This document shows, one piece after another, positions 1 through 7,664 of a DNA stretch of 26,977 bases. Each line of letters begins with the position of its first letter. The first letter of the stretch is position 1. A program made the translations under genes and the position numbers. The stretch comes from Anaerolineae bacterium (lineage in GTDB: Bacteria > Chloroflexota > Anaerolineae > Aggregatilineales > Aggregatilineaceae): positions 1 through 26,977 of the forward strand of contig JAOSJP010000011.1 in NCBI GenBank assembly GCA_027494015.1. The letters run 5' to 3'. The notes below the pieces were generated by a model. That model was not told the DNA's origin. It worked only from the letters and a program-made list of their open reading frames with translations, and made no database searches.

Positions 1-1729
1 GCTCAGCGGACTGAACCCTGGCGCGCGTGATGAATTCTGTTCCCCGCACGGTAGCGGTCACCTTGCTGCCGCTGAGTTGGATGTCCACAACCTCAGCCTG
101 GGCGAACTCGTCCTCCAGCACGGTGCGCACCTTGCTCATTTCTTGCTCCAGGCGAACGGCCTCCCGAAATGCGCCGACCAGTGGCAGGGCCAGAATACTG
201 AGAACGGCGAGCAGCACGAGAATCTGCCGCCGGGTATGACTTCCCGGCACCGGGCGCAGGCCAAGCCACGCAAACACCGCCGATCCAGCCAAGCTGATGC
301 TGACGATGTTCGTCAGAAAGAGCAGCGCCGCACCCGACGCGAGCTGGGCCTCACCGAAGGCCAGCGCTAACCCCACCGTGCAGAGGGGCGGTACCAGCGC
401 CGCAGCGATAGCCACACCGACCAGTGCTGCGGGAATGTCACGGCGAGCCATCGCATAAGCGCCCGCCGCGCCCGAAGCCAGAGCAACCCCCATATCGAGC
501 AGCGACGGCTCTCCGCGCGCCAGCATTTCGGCAGTGGACACGTCAATGGGCATGACAATCCCGCTGACGAACGCCACCCCCAGCCCAAGCAGAACGCCGG
601 TGAGCGTCGTGAACGCGGCGGTGCGCATCAGCCGCAGGTTCCCCAGGAGCAGCCCCACCGAGAACGACATCAGCGGCGACATGAGCGGCGCTACCAGCAT
701 CGCGCCAATGATCACCGCCGCGCTGTTTTGCAGCAAGCCAAACGATGCCAACAGCGAAGAGAGCAGCATCAGGAATGGGAAATCTATCCCAGGCACGCTC
801 AGTTCTAGAGCCTGTCGCACGACATCGGCCTTCTCCGAGGGCGTGAGCGTCGGCGCGAGCCGGGCCAGCCAGCGCCGCCTCATCTTCTCAGCCGGACTCA
901 GGTCAGGACGCGCCGCCCGCTTGGCCAGCACCACTGGCCCAGGCACCTTCGCGATCATGCGCTGGGCGATGTCGCCAAAGATCCACCGGTCGAGCGAGCT
1001 TCTCTCCGAAAAGCCAAGCACAACCATGTCGCTCTGGTCGCAGCGGCTCACCACGCCGCTCACCACATCATTGGCGCGGATGACCTGCCGCCGGTAGCGG
1101 CGCGCATCGCTCAAGCCGCTCAGCGACGCCTCAATCCGCGCCAGGCCAAACCAGTTTGGCAAGTCCGGATCGATCTGCACGTAGACTGCGGTTGGCTCAG
1201 CATCGTAGGCCTCCGCCAGCACCAGCCCCAGGCGGGCCGCCACTTTCGAATTGTCGCTGCCATCCACTGGAACAATGACCTGCTTGATGTCTTCCAGCCG
1301 GATTGCAGCGCGTGAGGGGTTGCGAAACACAACCAGATCGCACGGCGCTGTGCGCGCCACTGCCTCGACGACAGGCCCCAGACTCAGCCGGCCACCAGTC
1401 GGAGCCTGGAATCCCACCACCATAAGCGAGACGCCCTGCTCAAGCGCGGCATCCAGAATGCCACGCGCTACGCTGGGAGCCGTGCGCGTGACCAGTTCGG
1501 CCCTGATCTCATCATTGACGGCATCATCCACGATGGCCGTGAACGCTTCAAGCGCATCTTTGTTGGTTTCCGCCCCCGTCAGCGTGACGTACAGCACGTA
1601 CAGCCGCCCTTCTTCGGGATCGGTCAACTGCCAGGCCATGCGGAGCAATGCAGGCGCTGTGGCTGGATTGGCTACGGGCACCAGGACACGCTTGGCCCAG
1701 GCTTCAGGCGCGTGATTATTCGTTGTCAT
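1..1729 (-). CDS. DUF389 membrane protein with two N-terminal universal-stress (USP) domains, 3' end beyond window
   Basis: An open minus-strand frame runs from an ATG at 1729 to the left edge with no stop, giving about 576 visible codons. Residues ~13-145 (start KRVLVPVANP) and ~146-280 (start IKQVIVPVDGSDNS) read as two tandem UspA-type domains; the second carries a late VVLGFSERSS segment like the USP nucleotide-binding loop. From ~residue 290 a DUF389 membrane domain follows, with the motif NSAAVIIGAMLVAPLMSP and several hydrophobic segments up to ~residue 510. After that comes a soluble tail beginning EAVRLEQEMSKVR. DUF389 proteins are integral membrane proteins of unknown function; the USP domains suggest a stress or nucleotide link, which is inference. 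A GGGGAA sequence lies just upstream of the ATG. The gene stands alone, about 300 bp downstream of the threonine-dehydrogenase-like gene. No frameshift seen. Confidence 0.88.
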   Translation of the reverse strand, partial: MTTNNHAPEAWAKRVLVPVANPATAPALLRMAWQLTDPEEGRLYVLYVTLTGAETNKDALEAFTAIVDDAVNDEIRAELVTRTAPSVARGILDAALEQGVSLMVVGFQAPTGGRLSLGPVVEAVARTAPCDLVVFRNPSRAAIRLEDIKQVIVPVDGSDNSKVAARLGLVLAEAYDAEPTAVYVQIDPDLPNWFGLARIEASLSGLSDARRYRRQVIRANDVVSGVVSRCDQSDMVVLGFSERSSLDRWIFGDIAQRMIAKVPGPVVLAKRAARPDLSPAEKMRRRWLARLAPTLTPSEKADVVRQALELSVPGIDFPFLMLLSSLLASFGLLQNSAAVIIGAMLVAPLMSPLMSFSVGLLLGNLRLMRTAAFTTLTGVLLGLGVAFVSGIVMPIDVSTAEMLARGEPSLLDMGVALASGAAGAYAMARRDIPAALVGVAIAAALVPPLCTVGLALAFGEAQLASGAALLFLTNIVSISLAGSAVFAWLGLRPVPGSHTRRQILVLLAVLSILALPLVGAFREAVRLEQEMSKVRTVLEDEFAQAEVVDIQLSGSKVTATVRGTEFITRARVQSAE

Positions 1730-1810
1730 GGCTTCCCCGCCCATGTCTTTGTGAAGACCAGTGGACAACTGCGCTGGCGGTGCGGGAGATGCACAAGTGT
1801 CGCCGTCTCA

Positions 1811-1954
1811 GAGACCATTTGAAAAGACCAGCAACCCCACCCTAAATCCCTCCCCGCAGGCGGGGAGGGACTTCAAGAGCAGGCCTTTCTCCCTTCCCTC
1901 GCTTGCGGGGAAGGGCCGGGGATGGGGGTAAAGATACTTATCAAATGGCCTCTC
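1811..1954. repeat. Intergenic inverted-repeat element with ~17-bp imperfect terminal arms
   Basis: This fills most of the 300-bp gap at 1730-2030. The left arm GAGACCATTTGAAAAG (1811-1826) is the imperfect reverse complement of the right arm CTTATCAAATGGCCTCTC (1937-1954). Inside are two strong hairpins: 1848-1869 (10-bp perfect stem, CCCTCCCCGC with GCGGGGAGGG) and 1891-1915 (CCCTTCCC with GGGAAGGG). No ORF inside resembles a transposase. It looks like a non-autonomous, MITE-like or REP-like intergenic repeat. The rest of the gap (1730-1810 and 1955-2030) shows no convincing gene or promoter. Confidence 0.6.
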
Positions 1955-2030
1955 AACAAGCCTATAACCTGACGAACAGTCTGATGAGTACAGCATGGGG
2001 GCGCAGTTCTAGCTACGCCCCCGGAATGCA

Positions 2031-3062
2031 TCACCCGGCAGCCTGGCGATAGCGTTCGACAATCGTCGGAATCAGGTAGTCGTTGAAGGCACGCCTGGCA
2101 TCGTAGTCGGGTGCCCAATGCCAATCGCGCCGCGCCGCGCTGTCGTCCACCTCGGCAGGCCAGCTATCCACAATAGCCTGCCGCGCATCTGACGGCTCGA
2201 ACGTGATCTCCGCCCCAGAAAAGGCCGCTTTCACCATCTGCGCAAACTGCTCTGCCGAACGGCTGAAGCTGGTCACGTTGTAGACAAGCTGAGTCAGCGC
2301 CTCACGCGGAGCATCGGCCAGCGAGAGCAGTGCCTTGATCGCGTCCGGCATGACCATGAAGGGGATCGCCGTGTCTTCGCGCACGAACGAGGCGTAGGGC
2401 TTGCCCTGCGCCGCCGCGTGCAGCATCTCCGGCGCGTAGTCGCTCGTCCCGCCCGTCGGCACCGTCACGGCGCTGATCAGCCCCGGAAAGCGGACGCAGC
2501 GGAAGTCCACACCCACCGACCGCTGCACCGACAACTGTCGGTAATGGCGCGCGTAGTAGCGCCCCAGATGCTCGCAGTACAGCTTGTTGCAGCCATACAT
2601 GGTGATTGGGGCGAGGTACTGGTCTTCGCGCACCGCGCCGGCGGCCTGCTTGGTGGCCAGGCTGGGCATCCCATAGGCGGCAATCGAGCTGGCGTAGATG
2701 AACTTGACAGGCTTGCCGCGCGCCTGTCCCTGGTCAACAGCCAGCTTGAGCAGGTTCACCGTCCCCTGGACGTTCACCCGGTGCGCGTTCTCCGGGTTGA
2801 ACTCCGAGCTTGTGGAGAGTAGCGCGGCCAGGTGAATGATCGTGTCTATCTCGTATTCGGTGGATAGCGTCTCCAGCAGCTTGTTGTCGAGGATGTCGCC
2901 CACGATGATCCGGCTCACAGCGGGGCGCAGCGCGTGATCCAGCTTCCTGATGTCCAGCACAACGATTGGCAGATGGTCGGGCCGCTGGCCAAGCTGCTGG
3001 ATGAGGCCGTGACCGACCTCGCCATCCGCCCCGGTGATCAACATAATCTTTCTGCGAATCAA
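2031..3062 (-). CDS. NAD-dependent SDR epimerase/dehydrogenase, L-threonine 3-dehydrogenase-like
   Basis: This is an extended-SDR protein of 343 aa. The Rossmann motif GADGEVG is at residues 11-17, the catalytic Ser is near 125-126 (ASSIAAYG), and Tyr156/Lys160 lie in TMYGCNK. The C-terminal half closely resembles the SDR-type (short-chain) L-threonine 3-dehydrogenases: RFPGLISA, TGGTSDYAPE, VMPDAIKALL, YNVTSFS and RQAIVDSWPAEVDDSAARRDW are all typical. Those enzymes oxidise threonine to 2-amino-3-ketobutyrate with NAD+. A generic sugar epimerase is the alternative. I chose the TTG at 3062 because AAGGAAGAG sits 3-11 nt upstream, directly after the acpS stop, and the intergenic gap is then 13 nt. 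An in-frame TTG at 3083 would overlap acpS, and an ATG at 3044 would still keep the Rossmann motif. It is the last gene of the M16-M16-acpS unit. Confidence 0.85.
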   Translation of the reverse strand: MIRRKIMLITGADGEVGHGLIQQLGQRPDHLPIVVLDIRKLDHALRPAVSRIIVGDILDNKLLETLSTEYEIDTIIHLAALLSTSSEFNPENAHRVNVQGTVNLLKLAVDQGQARGKPVKFIYASSIAAYGMPSLATKQAAGAVREDQYLAPITMYGCNKLYCEHLGRYYARHYRQLSVQRSVGVDFRCVRFPGLISAVTVPTGGTSDYAPEMLHAAAQGKPYASFVREDTAIPFMVMPDAIKALLSLADAPREALTQLVYNVTSFSRSAEQFAQMVKAAFSGAEITFEPSDARQAIVDSWPAEVDDSAARRDWHWAPDYDARRAFNDYLIPTIVERYRQAAG

Positions 3063-3075
3063 GGTCTCTTCCTTT

Positions 3076-3552
3076 CTATGCAAGCGCTAACCATAAGAAC
3101 ATTCGGCCCAGACCGGGCGCGCCGCGATCATATGGTTCTGACGGCCCGCTCTGCCCCGGCCCTATGGCGCTTACCTCCCCGGCGACATCACGCCCCCAGG
3201 CGACCACGAAGGCCATCGCGTGCTCGCGGGTATGGCTCAGGCTGACCTGCCACGTCTCCAGGCCCAGGTCTGCCGCGCGAGCCGCCGCCGCCCCGTGTAG
3301 ATGCAGGTGCGGCTGGCCGCCGTCATCCGAGTCTACTTCGATGTCCAGCCAGCGCACCAGGCCAATGCCTGTGCCGAGCGCCTTCGCCGTCGCTTCTTTG
3401 GCGGCGAAGCGGGCGGCCAGCCGCGCCGCGTTGTCACCGCACTGGGCGCGCTCGGTAGCGGTGAAGAAGCGGGCGAAGAAACGCTCGCCGTGCCGCTCAA
3501 TCGCCTGGCGGATGCGCGCCACTTCGATCAGGTCCACGCCAATGCGCAGCAT
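3076..3552 (-). CDS. acpS: Holo-[acyl-carrier-protein] synthase
   Basis: AcpS transfers 4'-phosphopantetheine from CoA to a serine of apo-ACP, activating it for fatty-acid synthesis in the cytoplasm. The N-terminus MLRIGVDLIEVARI contains the metal-binding Asp of the family. RFAAKEATAKALGTG near residues 48-62 holds the conserved Glu/Lys pair, and SLSHTREHAMA near 104-114 is the third family motif. At 158 aa it is longer than the usual ~120-130. The last ~35 residues (from about GRDVAGEV, Gly/Pro-rich) have no counterpart in the family as I know it and may be unstructured. Start: ATG at 3552 preceded by AAGAGGCGG. It lies 34 nt after the non-catalytic M16 gene and 13 nt before the SDR gene, so probably one operon. 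Confidence 0.93.
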   Translation of the reverse strand: MLRIGVDLIEVARIRQAIERHGERFFARFFTATERAQCGDNAARLAARFAAKEATAKALGTGIGLVRWLDIEVDSDDGGQPHLHLHGAAAARAADLGLETWQVSLSHTREHAMAFVVAWGRDVAGEVSAIGPGQSGPSEPYDRGAPGLGRMFLWLALA

Positions 3553-3586
3553 AATATGCCGCCTCTTGTGCTGCCGTACCGCGCGG

Positions 3587-4867
3587 CTACTGCGCCGCGC
3601 CCCGATCCGGCCCGGCCACCGCCAGGGCGAAGGCCTCTGGATCGAGGTAGCGCCGCGCAGCCGCCAGCACCTGGTCTGCTGTGATCGCCTCGATCTCCGG
3701 CGCGTAGCGCTGCAGGTAGTCCAGGCCGAGTCCGTAAAGCTCCATGCTCAGGATAGAACCGGCCACGCCTTCGCTCGACTCAAGCTGAAGGGGCAGCCGA
3801 CCGATGAAGTTCGCCTTGCTGTCCGCCAGCTCGTCTTCCGTGACCGGTTCCTGCGTGATGCGGCGCAGCTCGGCCACGACCGCCTGCACGGCCTCTTCGA
3901 CATTGGCCGGGTTGACGCCGGCGATGACCCGCCAGGGTCCCGGCCCCGGCCCGCCATCCAGACGGCTGAAGCTGTAGTAGGCCAGGCCGAGCTTCTCGCG
4001 CACGTGCGCGCCAATGCGCCCATACATGCCGAAAACGCCGAGGATGTGGTTCGCCATGTTCGCCGCCTGCCAGTCTTCGGCAAAGCGCGATGGCCCGCTC
4101 GCGCCGAGCACGACGTCTGTCTGGCTCTTTCCGGGCAGAACTGCCTCGCGCCGCACAATACCTCCCAACAGCGGGACCGGAGGTAGTTCCTGCGCAAGTC
4201 GCTGGGCAGGGTTGGCCCAGTCGCCAAAGTGCCGCTCGACGAGCCGGCAGACCACCTCCGCCTGAACGGCGCCTACCACCGCAACGATCATGCCGCGCGG
4301 GCCGAAGCATTGCCGGTGGAAGTCCACCAGATGGTCGCGGGTGATCCCTGTCACGGACTCCAGCGTCCCATCCGGGGGGCGGTGGTACGGGTGCGCTTCG
4401 CCGTACACCAGCTCGCGGAACATGCGCCCCGCCACATAGCGCGTGTCCTGCTCGTGAATCTTGAGCGCGGTCACGACTTGCCCGCGCAGCCGCTCGATCT
4501 GCTCGTCGGGGAACGAAGGGCGGCGCACAGCGTCGGCCAGCAATTCGGCCAGCAATGGCAGGTCTTCGGCCAGGCTCCTGCCGCTGAAGCCCGTGTGGTG
4601 CAGCCCGGCGCTGAGTCCCAGGGCCGCGCCGCTGCCTTCTAGCAACTCGTGAATGGTCTGGAAGTCGCGCGTCGCGGTGCCACGCAGGAGCATCGTCGTC
4701 GCGAACGACGCCAGACCCTCCTGCCCCGGCCCGTCGTCCAGGCTGCCGGTGTCGAGCGCTCCCTGGACGACGACGGAGGCCACCTCCGGGTTCCCGCGCA
4801 CCAGAATCACGATGCCGTTAGGAAGCACATGCCGCGCAATGTCGTGCGGACCTGGAAGCGCCGTCAT
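3587..4867 (-). CDS. M16 family peptidase-like protein, non-catalytic partner
   Basis: This 426-aa protein has the two-domain M16 fold, starting RHVLPNGIVILVRGNP as in pitrilysin/processing-peptidase relatives. At the zinc-binding site the expected HxxEH is replaced: GLASFATTML places Ser54, Thr57 and Thr58 where H, E and H should be, so it should not bind zinc. The second half keeps the conserved substrate-binding region (REKLGLAYYSFSRLDGG). Bacterial M16B enzymes often work as a pair, one subunit with HxxEH and one with the Arg/Tyr pair, so this is probably the latter. Its ATG overlaps the stop of the upstream catalytic gene (ATGA at 4864-4867), implying translational coupling and balanced synthesis. 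Confidence 0.9.
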   Translation of the reverse strand: MTALPGPHDIARHVLPNGIVILVRGNPEVASVVVQGALDTGSLDDGPGQEGLASFATTMLLRGTATRDFQTIHELLEGSGAALGLSAGLHHTGFSGRSLAEDLPLLAELLADAVRRPSFPDEQIERLRGQVVTALKIHEQDTRYVAGRMFRELVYGEAHPYHRPPDGTLESVTGITRDHLVDFHRQCFGPRGMIVAVVGAVQAEVVCRLVERHFGDWANPAQRLAQELPPVPLLGGIVRREAVLPGKSQTDVVLGASGPSRFAEDWQAANMANHILGVFGMYGRIGAHVREKLGLAYYSFSRLDGGPGPGPWRVIAGVNPANVEEAVQAVVAELRRITQEPVTEDELADSKANFIGRLPLQLESSEGVAGSILSMELYGLGLDYLQRYAPEIEAITADQVLAAARRYLDPEAFALAVAGPDRGAAQ

Positions 4868-6168
4868 GCCGGGGTATTCTCCTGGGCGGAACCATTGACG
4901 GGAATGAACCAGCCCACCGTGCGCTGCGAGCGGCGCAGGTAGCGCCCGGCTGCCTCGCGCACATCGTCCAGCGTCACCGCCGCCAGGTGGTCGAGGTAAT
5001 GCTCGTACCAGGTGTGGTCGGAGAAGTTCTCCGAGAAGGCCAGCCAGAACGCCTGGCCAGTGACGCGCTCGGTGCCGTAGGCGAAGAGGGCTTTGGCCTG
5101 CTTGCGCGCTTTGTCCAGCTCCTCTTGTGACACATCGCCGGCCGCGACGCGCTCGATCTCAGCGTCCAGCGCCGCCTGCACTTCCTCCGGCGTGCGCCCG
5201 TCGCGCACCGTCGCCAGCACGCTGAACAGGTAAGGGTCCGCCGACGGGTACAGCCCGCCGCCCACTCCGGTCGCCAGCTCCGTCTCGACCAGCGCCCGGT
5301 ACAGCCGCGACGTGCGATTGCCAATGCCGTTGCCGCCCGGCGCGCTCGCCCCGGCCAGAATGCTATCCACCAGCGCCAGCCGGAACCAGTCCGGGTCGGT
5401 CGCCGCCGGCGCGCGGTACCCGACGTAGACATACGCCGCGTTCCCCTCGCGCTCGATGCGCACAGTGCGCTCTCCGCGCTGCGCTGGCTCGCGGCGCGTG
5501 ACCGGCGGCGGCTCTGGCCCGCGCGGAACGCCGCCAAAGTGTGCTTCAATACGTTCCAGCATGTGCCCGGCGTCGAAGTCCCCCACAGCAACGGCGATGG
5601 CGTTGTTCGGGTTGTAGTGCGTGCGGTAGTGCTGGTAGAGGTCGTCGCGCGTCATCGAGCGCAGATCGTCCATGTCGCCGATGACCTGGTGATGGTACGG
5701 GTGCACCCGGAAAGCGGCGGCGCGCGTCTCTTCATGCAGCCAGAAGGTGGGCGAGTTCTCTGATCCTTCGCGTTCGGAGATGATCACCGTGCGCTCCGCC
5801 TCGACTTCGCGCAGGTCGAAGAGGGCCTGCGTCATGCGGTCGGCCTCGATCTCCAGCGCCAGGTCAATACAGTGCGCGGGCATCGTCTCGAAGTAGGCCG
5901 TGTAATCGAAGGAAGTCTGCGCGTTCCACACACCGCCTTCGCGCTCGATCCGTTTGTCGAGCGCGCCCGCCGGAAAACGCTCGGTGCCTTTGAACATCAT
6001 GTGCTCGACCCAGTGCGAGACGCCGGTCTGGCCAGTCGGCTCGTTGCGGCTGCCCACGCGGTAGAGCACCCACCAGCTTATGACCGGCGCGGTGCGCACT
6101 TCCTTCAGGAGCACGGTCAGTCCATTGTCGAGCACGTGGCGCAGCACAGGCGTCGCTGAATCGGCCAT
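4864..6168 (-). CDS. M16 family zinc metallopeptidase, catalytic subunit
   Basis: This 434-aa protein has the inverted zinc motif HWVEH at residues 52-56 and the distal glutamate in IISEREGSEN (Glu132, about 75 residues later), the full set of metal and catalytic residues of clan ME family M16. Flanking sequence (DNGLTVLLKE, YRVGSRNEPTGQTGVSHWVEHMMFKGT split over residues 14-61) is typical of bacterial processing-peptidase-like enzymes that degrade peptides. No signal peptide is visible, so it is probably cytoplasmic. Start ATG at 6168 is preceded by GGGAGGAG at ideal spacing. It is the first gene of the operon and overlaps the next by 4 nt. It probably forms a heterodimer with the product of 3587-4867. 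Confidence 0.95.
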   Translation of the reverse strand: MADSATPVLRHVLDNGLTVLLKEVRTAPVISWWVLYRVGSRNEPTGQTGVSHWVEHMMFKGTERFPAGALDKRIEREGGVWNAQTSFDYTAYFETMPAHCIDLALEIEADRMTQALFDLREVEAERTVIISEREGSENSPTFWLHEETRAAAFRVHPYHHQVIGDMDDLRSMTRDDLYQHYRTHYNPNNAIAVAVGDFDAGHMLERIEAHFGGVPRGPEPPPVTRREPAQRGERTVRIEREGNAAYVYVGYRAPAATDPDWFRLALVDSILAGASAPGGNGIGNRTSRLYRALVETELATGVGGGLYPSADPYLFSVLATVRDGRTPEEVQAALDAEIERVAAGDVSQEELDKARKQAKALFAYGTERVTGQAFWLAFSENFSDHTWYEHYLDHLAAVTLDDVREAAGRYLRRSQRTVGWFIPVNGSAQENTPA

Positions 6169-6211
6169 GACTCCTCCCTCGCTGGAAAGCGACGTTCTGG
6201 CCTATAGTTTA

Positions 6212-6240
6212 GCAGGGATGCTCTGGCGGAGCATCCCTGC
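6212..6240 (-). terminator. Perfect 12-bp hairpin between the UDP-glucose dehydrogenase and M16 genes
   Basis: GCAGGGATGCTC at 6212-6223 pairs perfectly with GAGCATCCCTGC at 6229-6240 around a 5-nt loop. It lies 37 nt after the stop of the 6278-7594 gene, which suits a 3' hairpin, but no T-run follows on the minus strand. It could equally be a small intergenic palindromic repeat or an RNA-stabilising element. Confidence 0.5.
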
Positions 6241-6277
6241 CGTGACGATGGGGCTGGAAGACAGACGCAAGCGAGCG

Positions 6278-7594
6278 TCAGTCCAGGTCCGTCCCGTTAT
6301 AGCCGCGACCGATGCCGCGATACTCAAACCCCATGCGGCGCATGATCGCCGGATCGTAGAGGTTGCGCCCGTCAATGAGCACCGGCGTGCGCATGGAGTC
6401 CTTGATGCGCTGCATATCTAGCTGCATGAACTCGTTCCAGGGCGTCACCACAACCAGCGCGTCGGCGCCCTGAGCCAGCTCGTAGGGACTTTTCGCCATC
6501 GCCAGGAACGGCATGAGGCCCTGGGCAACTTCCATCGCCACCGGGTCATAGCCGCGCACCTCTGCCCCGTGATTGTGCAGATATTCGGCGATGGTGATGG
6601 ACGGAGCCTCGCGCATGTCATCGGTGTTCTGCTTGAAGGCCAGCCCCAGCAGCGCCACCGTGCGCCCCGCCAGCTTGCCCAGAAGCTCGTGTACCTTCAG
6701 CAGCACGTGCTTGCGCTGGTAGGCGTTGATGTCCATCACCGCCTGCAGAAGCTGCGGGTGCTTGCCATGTACCTGGGCCATATAGGCCAGCGCCTTCACG
6801 TCCTTGGGGAAGCACGAGCCGCCATAGCCGATCCCCGCTTCCAGGAAGTGATGGCCGATGCGCTTGTCGAAGCCCATGCCCCGCGCCACTTCCTTGACAT
6901 CCGCGCCGAGCGCCTCGCAGATGTTGGCGATCTCGTTGATGAAGCTGATGCGCGTCGCCAGGAAGGCGTTGGACGCATATTTGATCATCTCCGCCGTGCG
7001 CAGATCGGTCACGACGATGGGCGCGCGCAGCGGCAGATGAAGCTGCGCCACGCGCTCGGCGGCCTCCTGATCCTCCGAGCCGAGCACCGTCCGGTCGGGG
7101 GTCAGGAAGTCGGTCAGCGCCGACCCTTCGCGCAGGAATTCGGGGCAGCTCACCACGCTGAACTCGATGGGCGAGGGCAGGTTTTCGCGCACGATGTCCG
7201 CCACCCAGTCGCCCGTGCCCACCGGCACAGTGGACTTGTTGACGATGATCAGCGGGTGATCCATCGTCTTGGCGATGCTCTCGGCAGCCATGCGGACATA
7301 CTTGAGGTCCGCCTCTCCGTCCACGCCCTCTGGCGTGCCCACCGCGATGAAGACGAACTCGGCGTCCTTGAGCGCCTCCGGGTACGACGTGGTGAACGAC
7401 AGGCGGTTCGCCTTGACGTTGCGCGCCACCAGCTCGGCCAGCCCTGGCTCATAGATGGGCATGACGCCCTTCTTCAGGTTCTCGATCTTGGCTTCGCTGA
7501 TGTCCAGGGCCACCACGCGGTTGCCCAGGTCGGCGAAGCACGCGCTCGTAACCAGGCCAACATACCCTACTCCGACAACGGTGATGCTCTTCAT
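6278..7594 (-). CDS. ugd: UDP-glucose 6-dehydrogenase (UDP-glucose/GDP-mannose dehydrogenase family)
   Basis: The enzyme oxidises UDP-glucose to UDP-glucuronate with two NAD+, supplying glucuronate for polysaccharide or glycolipid synthesis. At 438 aa it has the usual length. The N-terminal NAD fold has GVGYVG at residues 8-13 and GTPEG near 86-90. [10 protein letters not shown] (119-128) and [10 protein letters not shown] (150-159) are family signatures. The catalytic cysteine is C261 in [10 protein letters not shown], and the C-terminal UDP-binding domain has [16 protein letters not shown]. Start ATG at 7594 follows GAGGA at ~9 nt. A GDP-mannose or UDP-ManNAc dehydrogenase is possible, but the whole pattern fits the UDP-glucose type best. 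It has its own extended -10 promoter at 7656-7664 and lies downstream of the FAD oxidoreductase gene. Confidence 0.95.
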   Translation of the reverse strand: MKSITVVGVGYVGLVTSACFADLGNRVVALDISEAKIENLKKGVMPIYEPGLAELVARNVKANRLSFTTSYPEALKDAEFVFIAVGTPEGVDGEADLKYVRMAAESIAKTMDHPLIIVNKSTVPVGTGDWVADIVRENLPSPIEFSVVSCPEFLREGSALTDFLTPDRTVLGSEDQEAAERVAQLHLPLRAPIVVTDLRTAEMIKYASNAFLATRISFINEIANICEALGADVKEVARGMGFDKRIGHHFLEAGIGYGGSCFPKDVKALAYMAQVHGKHPQLLQAVMDINAYQRKHVLLKVHELLGKLAGRTVALLGLAFKQNTDDMREAPSITIAEYLHNHGAEVRGYDPVAMEVAQGLMPFLAMAKSPYELAQGADALVVVTPWNEFMQLDMQRIKDSMRTPVLIDGRNLYDPAIMRRMGFEYRGIGRGYNGTDLD

Positions 7595-7655
7595 GGGTCA
7601 TTCCTCATGTGCGTCATGTAGCGTTCGATGTGTTTGTGATAGATTTCACGAATAG

Positions 7656-7664
7656 ATTATACCA
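7656..7664 (-). promoter_or_regulatory. Extended -10 promoter for the UDP-glucose dehydrogenase gene
   Basis: On the minus strand TATAAT (7661-7656) is preceded by TG one base away, an extended -10. The expected start is near 7649, about 55 nt before the ATG at 7594. The -10 overlaps the TAA stop of the upstream gene. No good -35 was seen, as is usual for extended -10 promoters. Confidence 0.6.

Noticed and set aside
6569..7621. 350-aa plus-strand ORF opposite the UDP-glucose dehydrogenase
   Set aside because: Shadow of a well-conserved enzyme; no recognisable motif.
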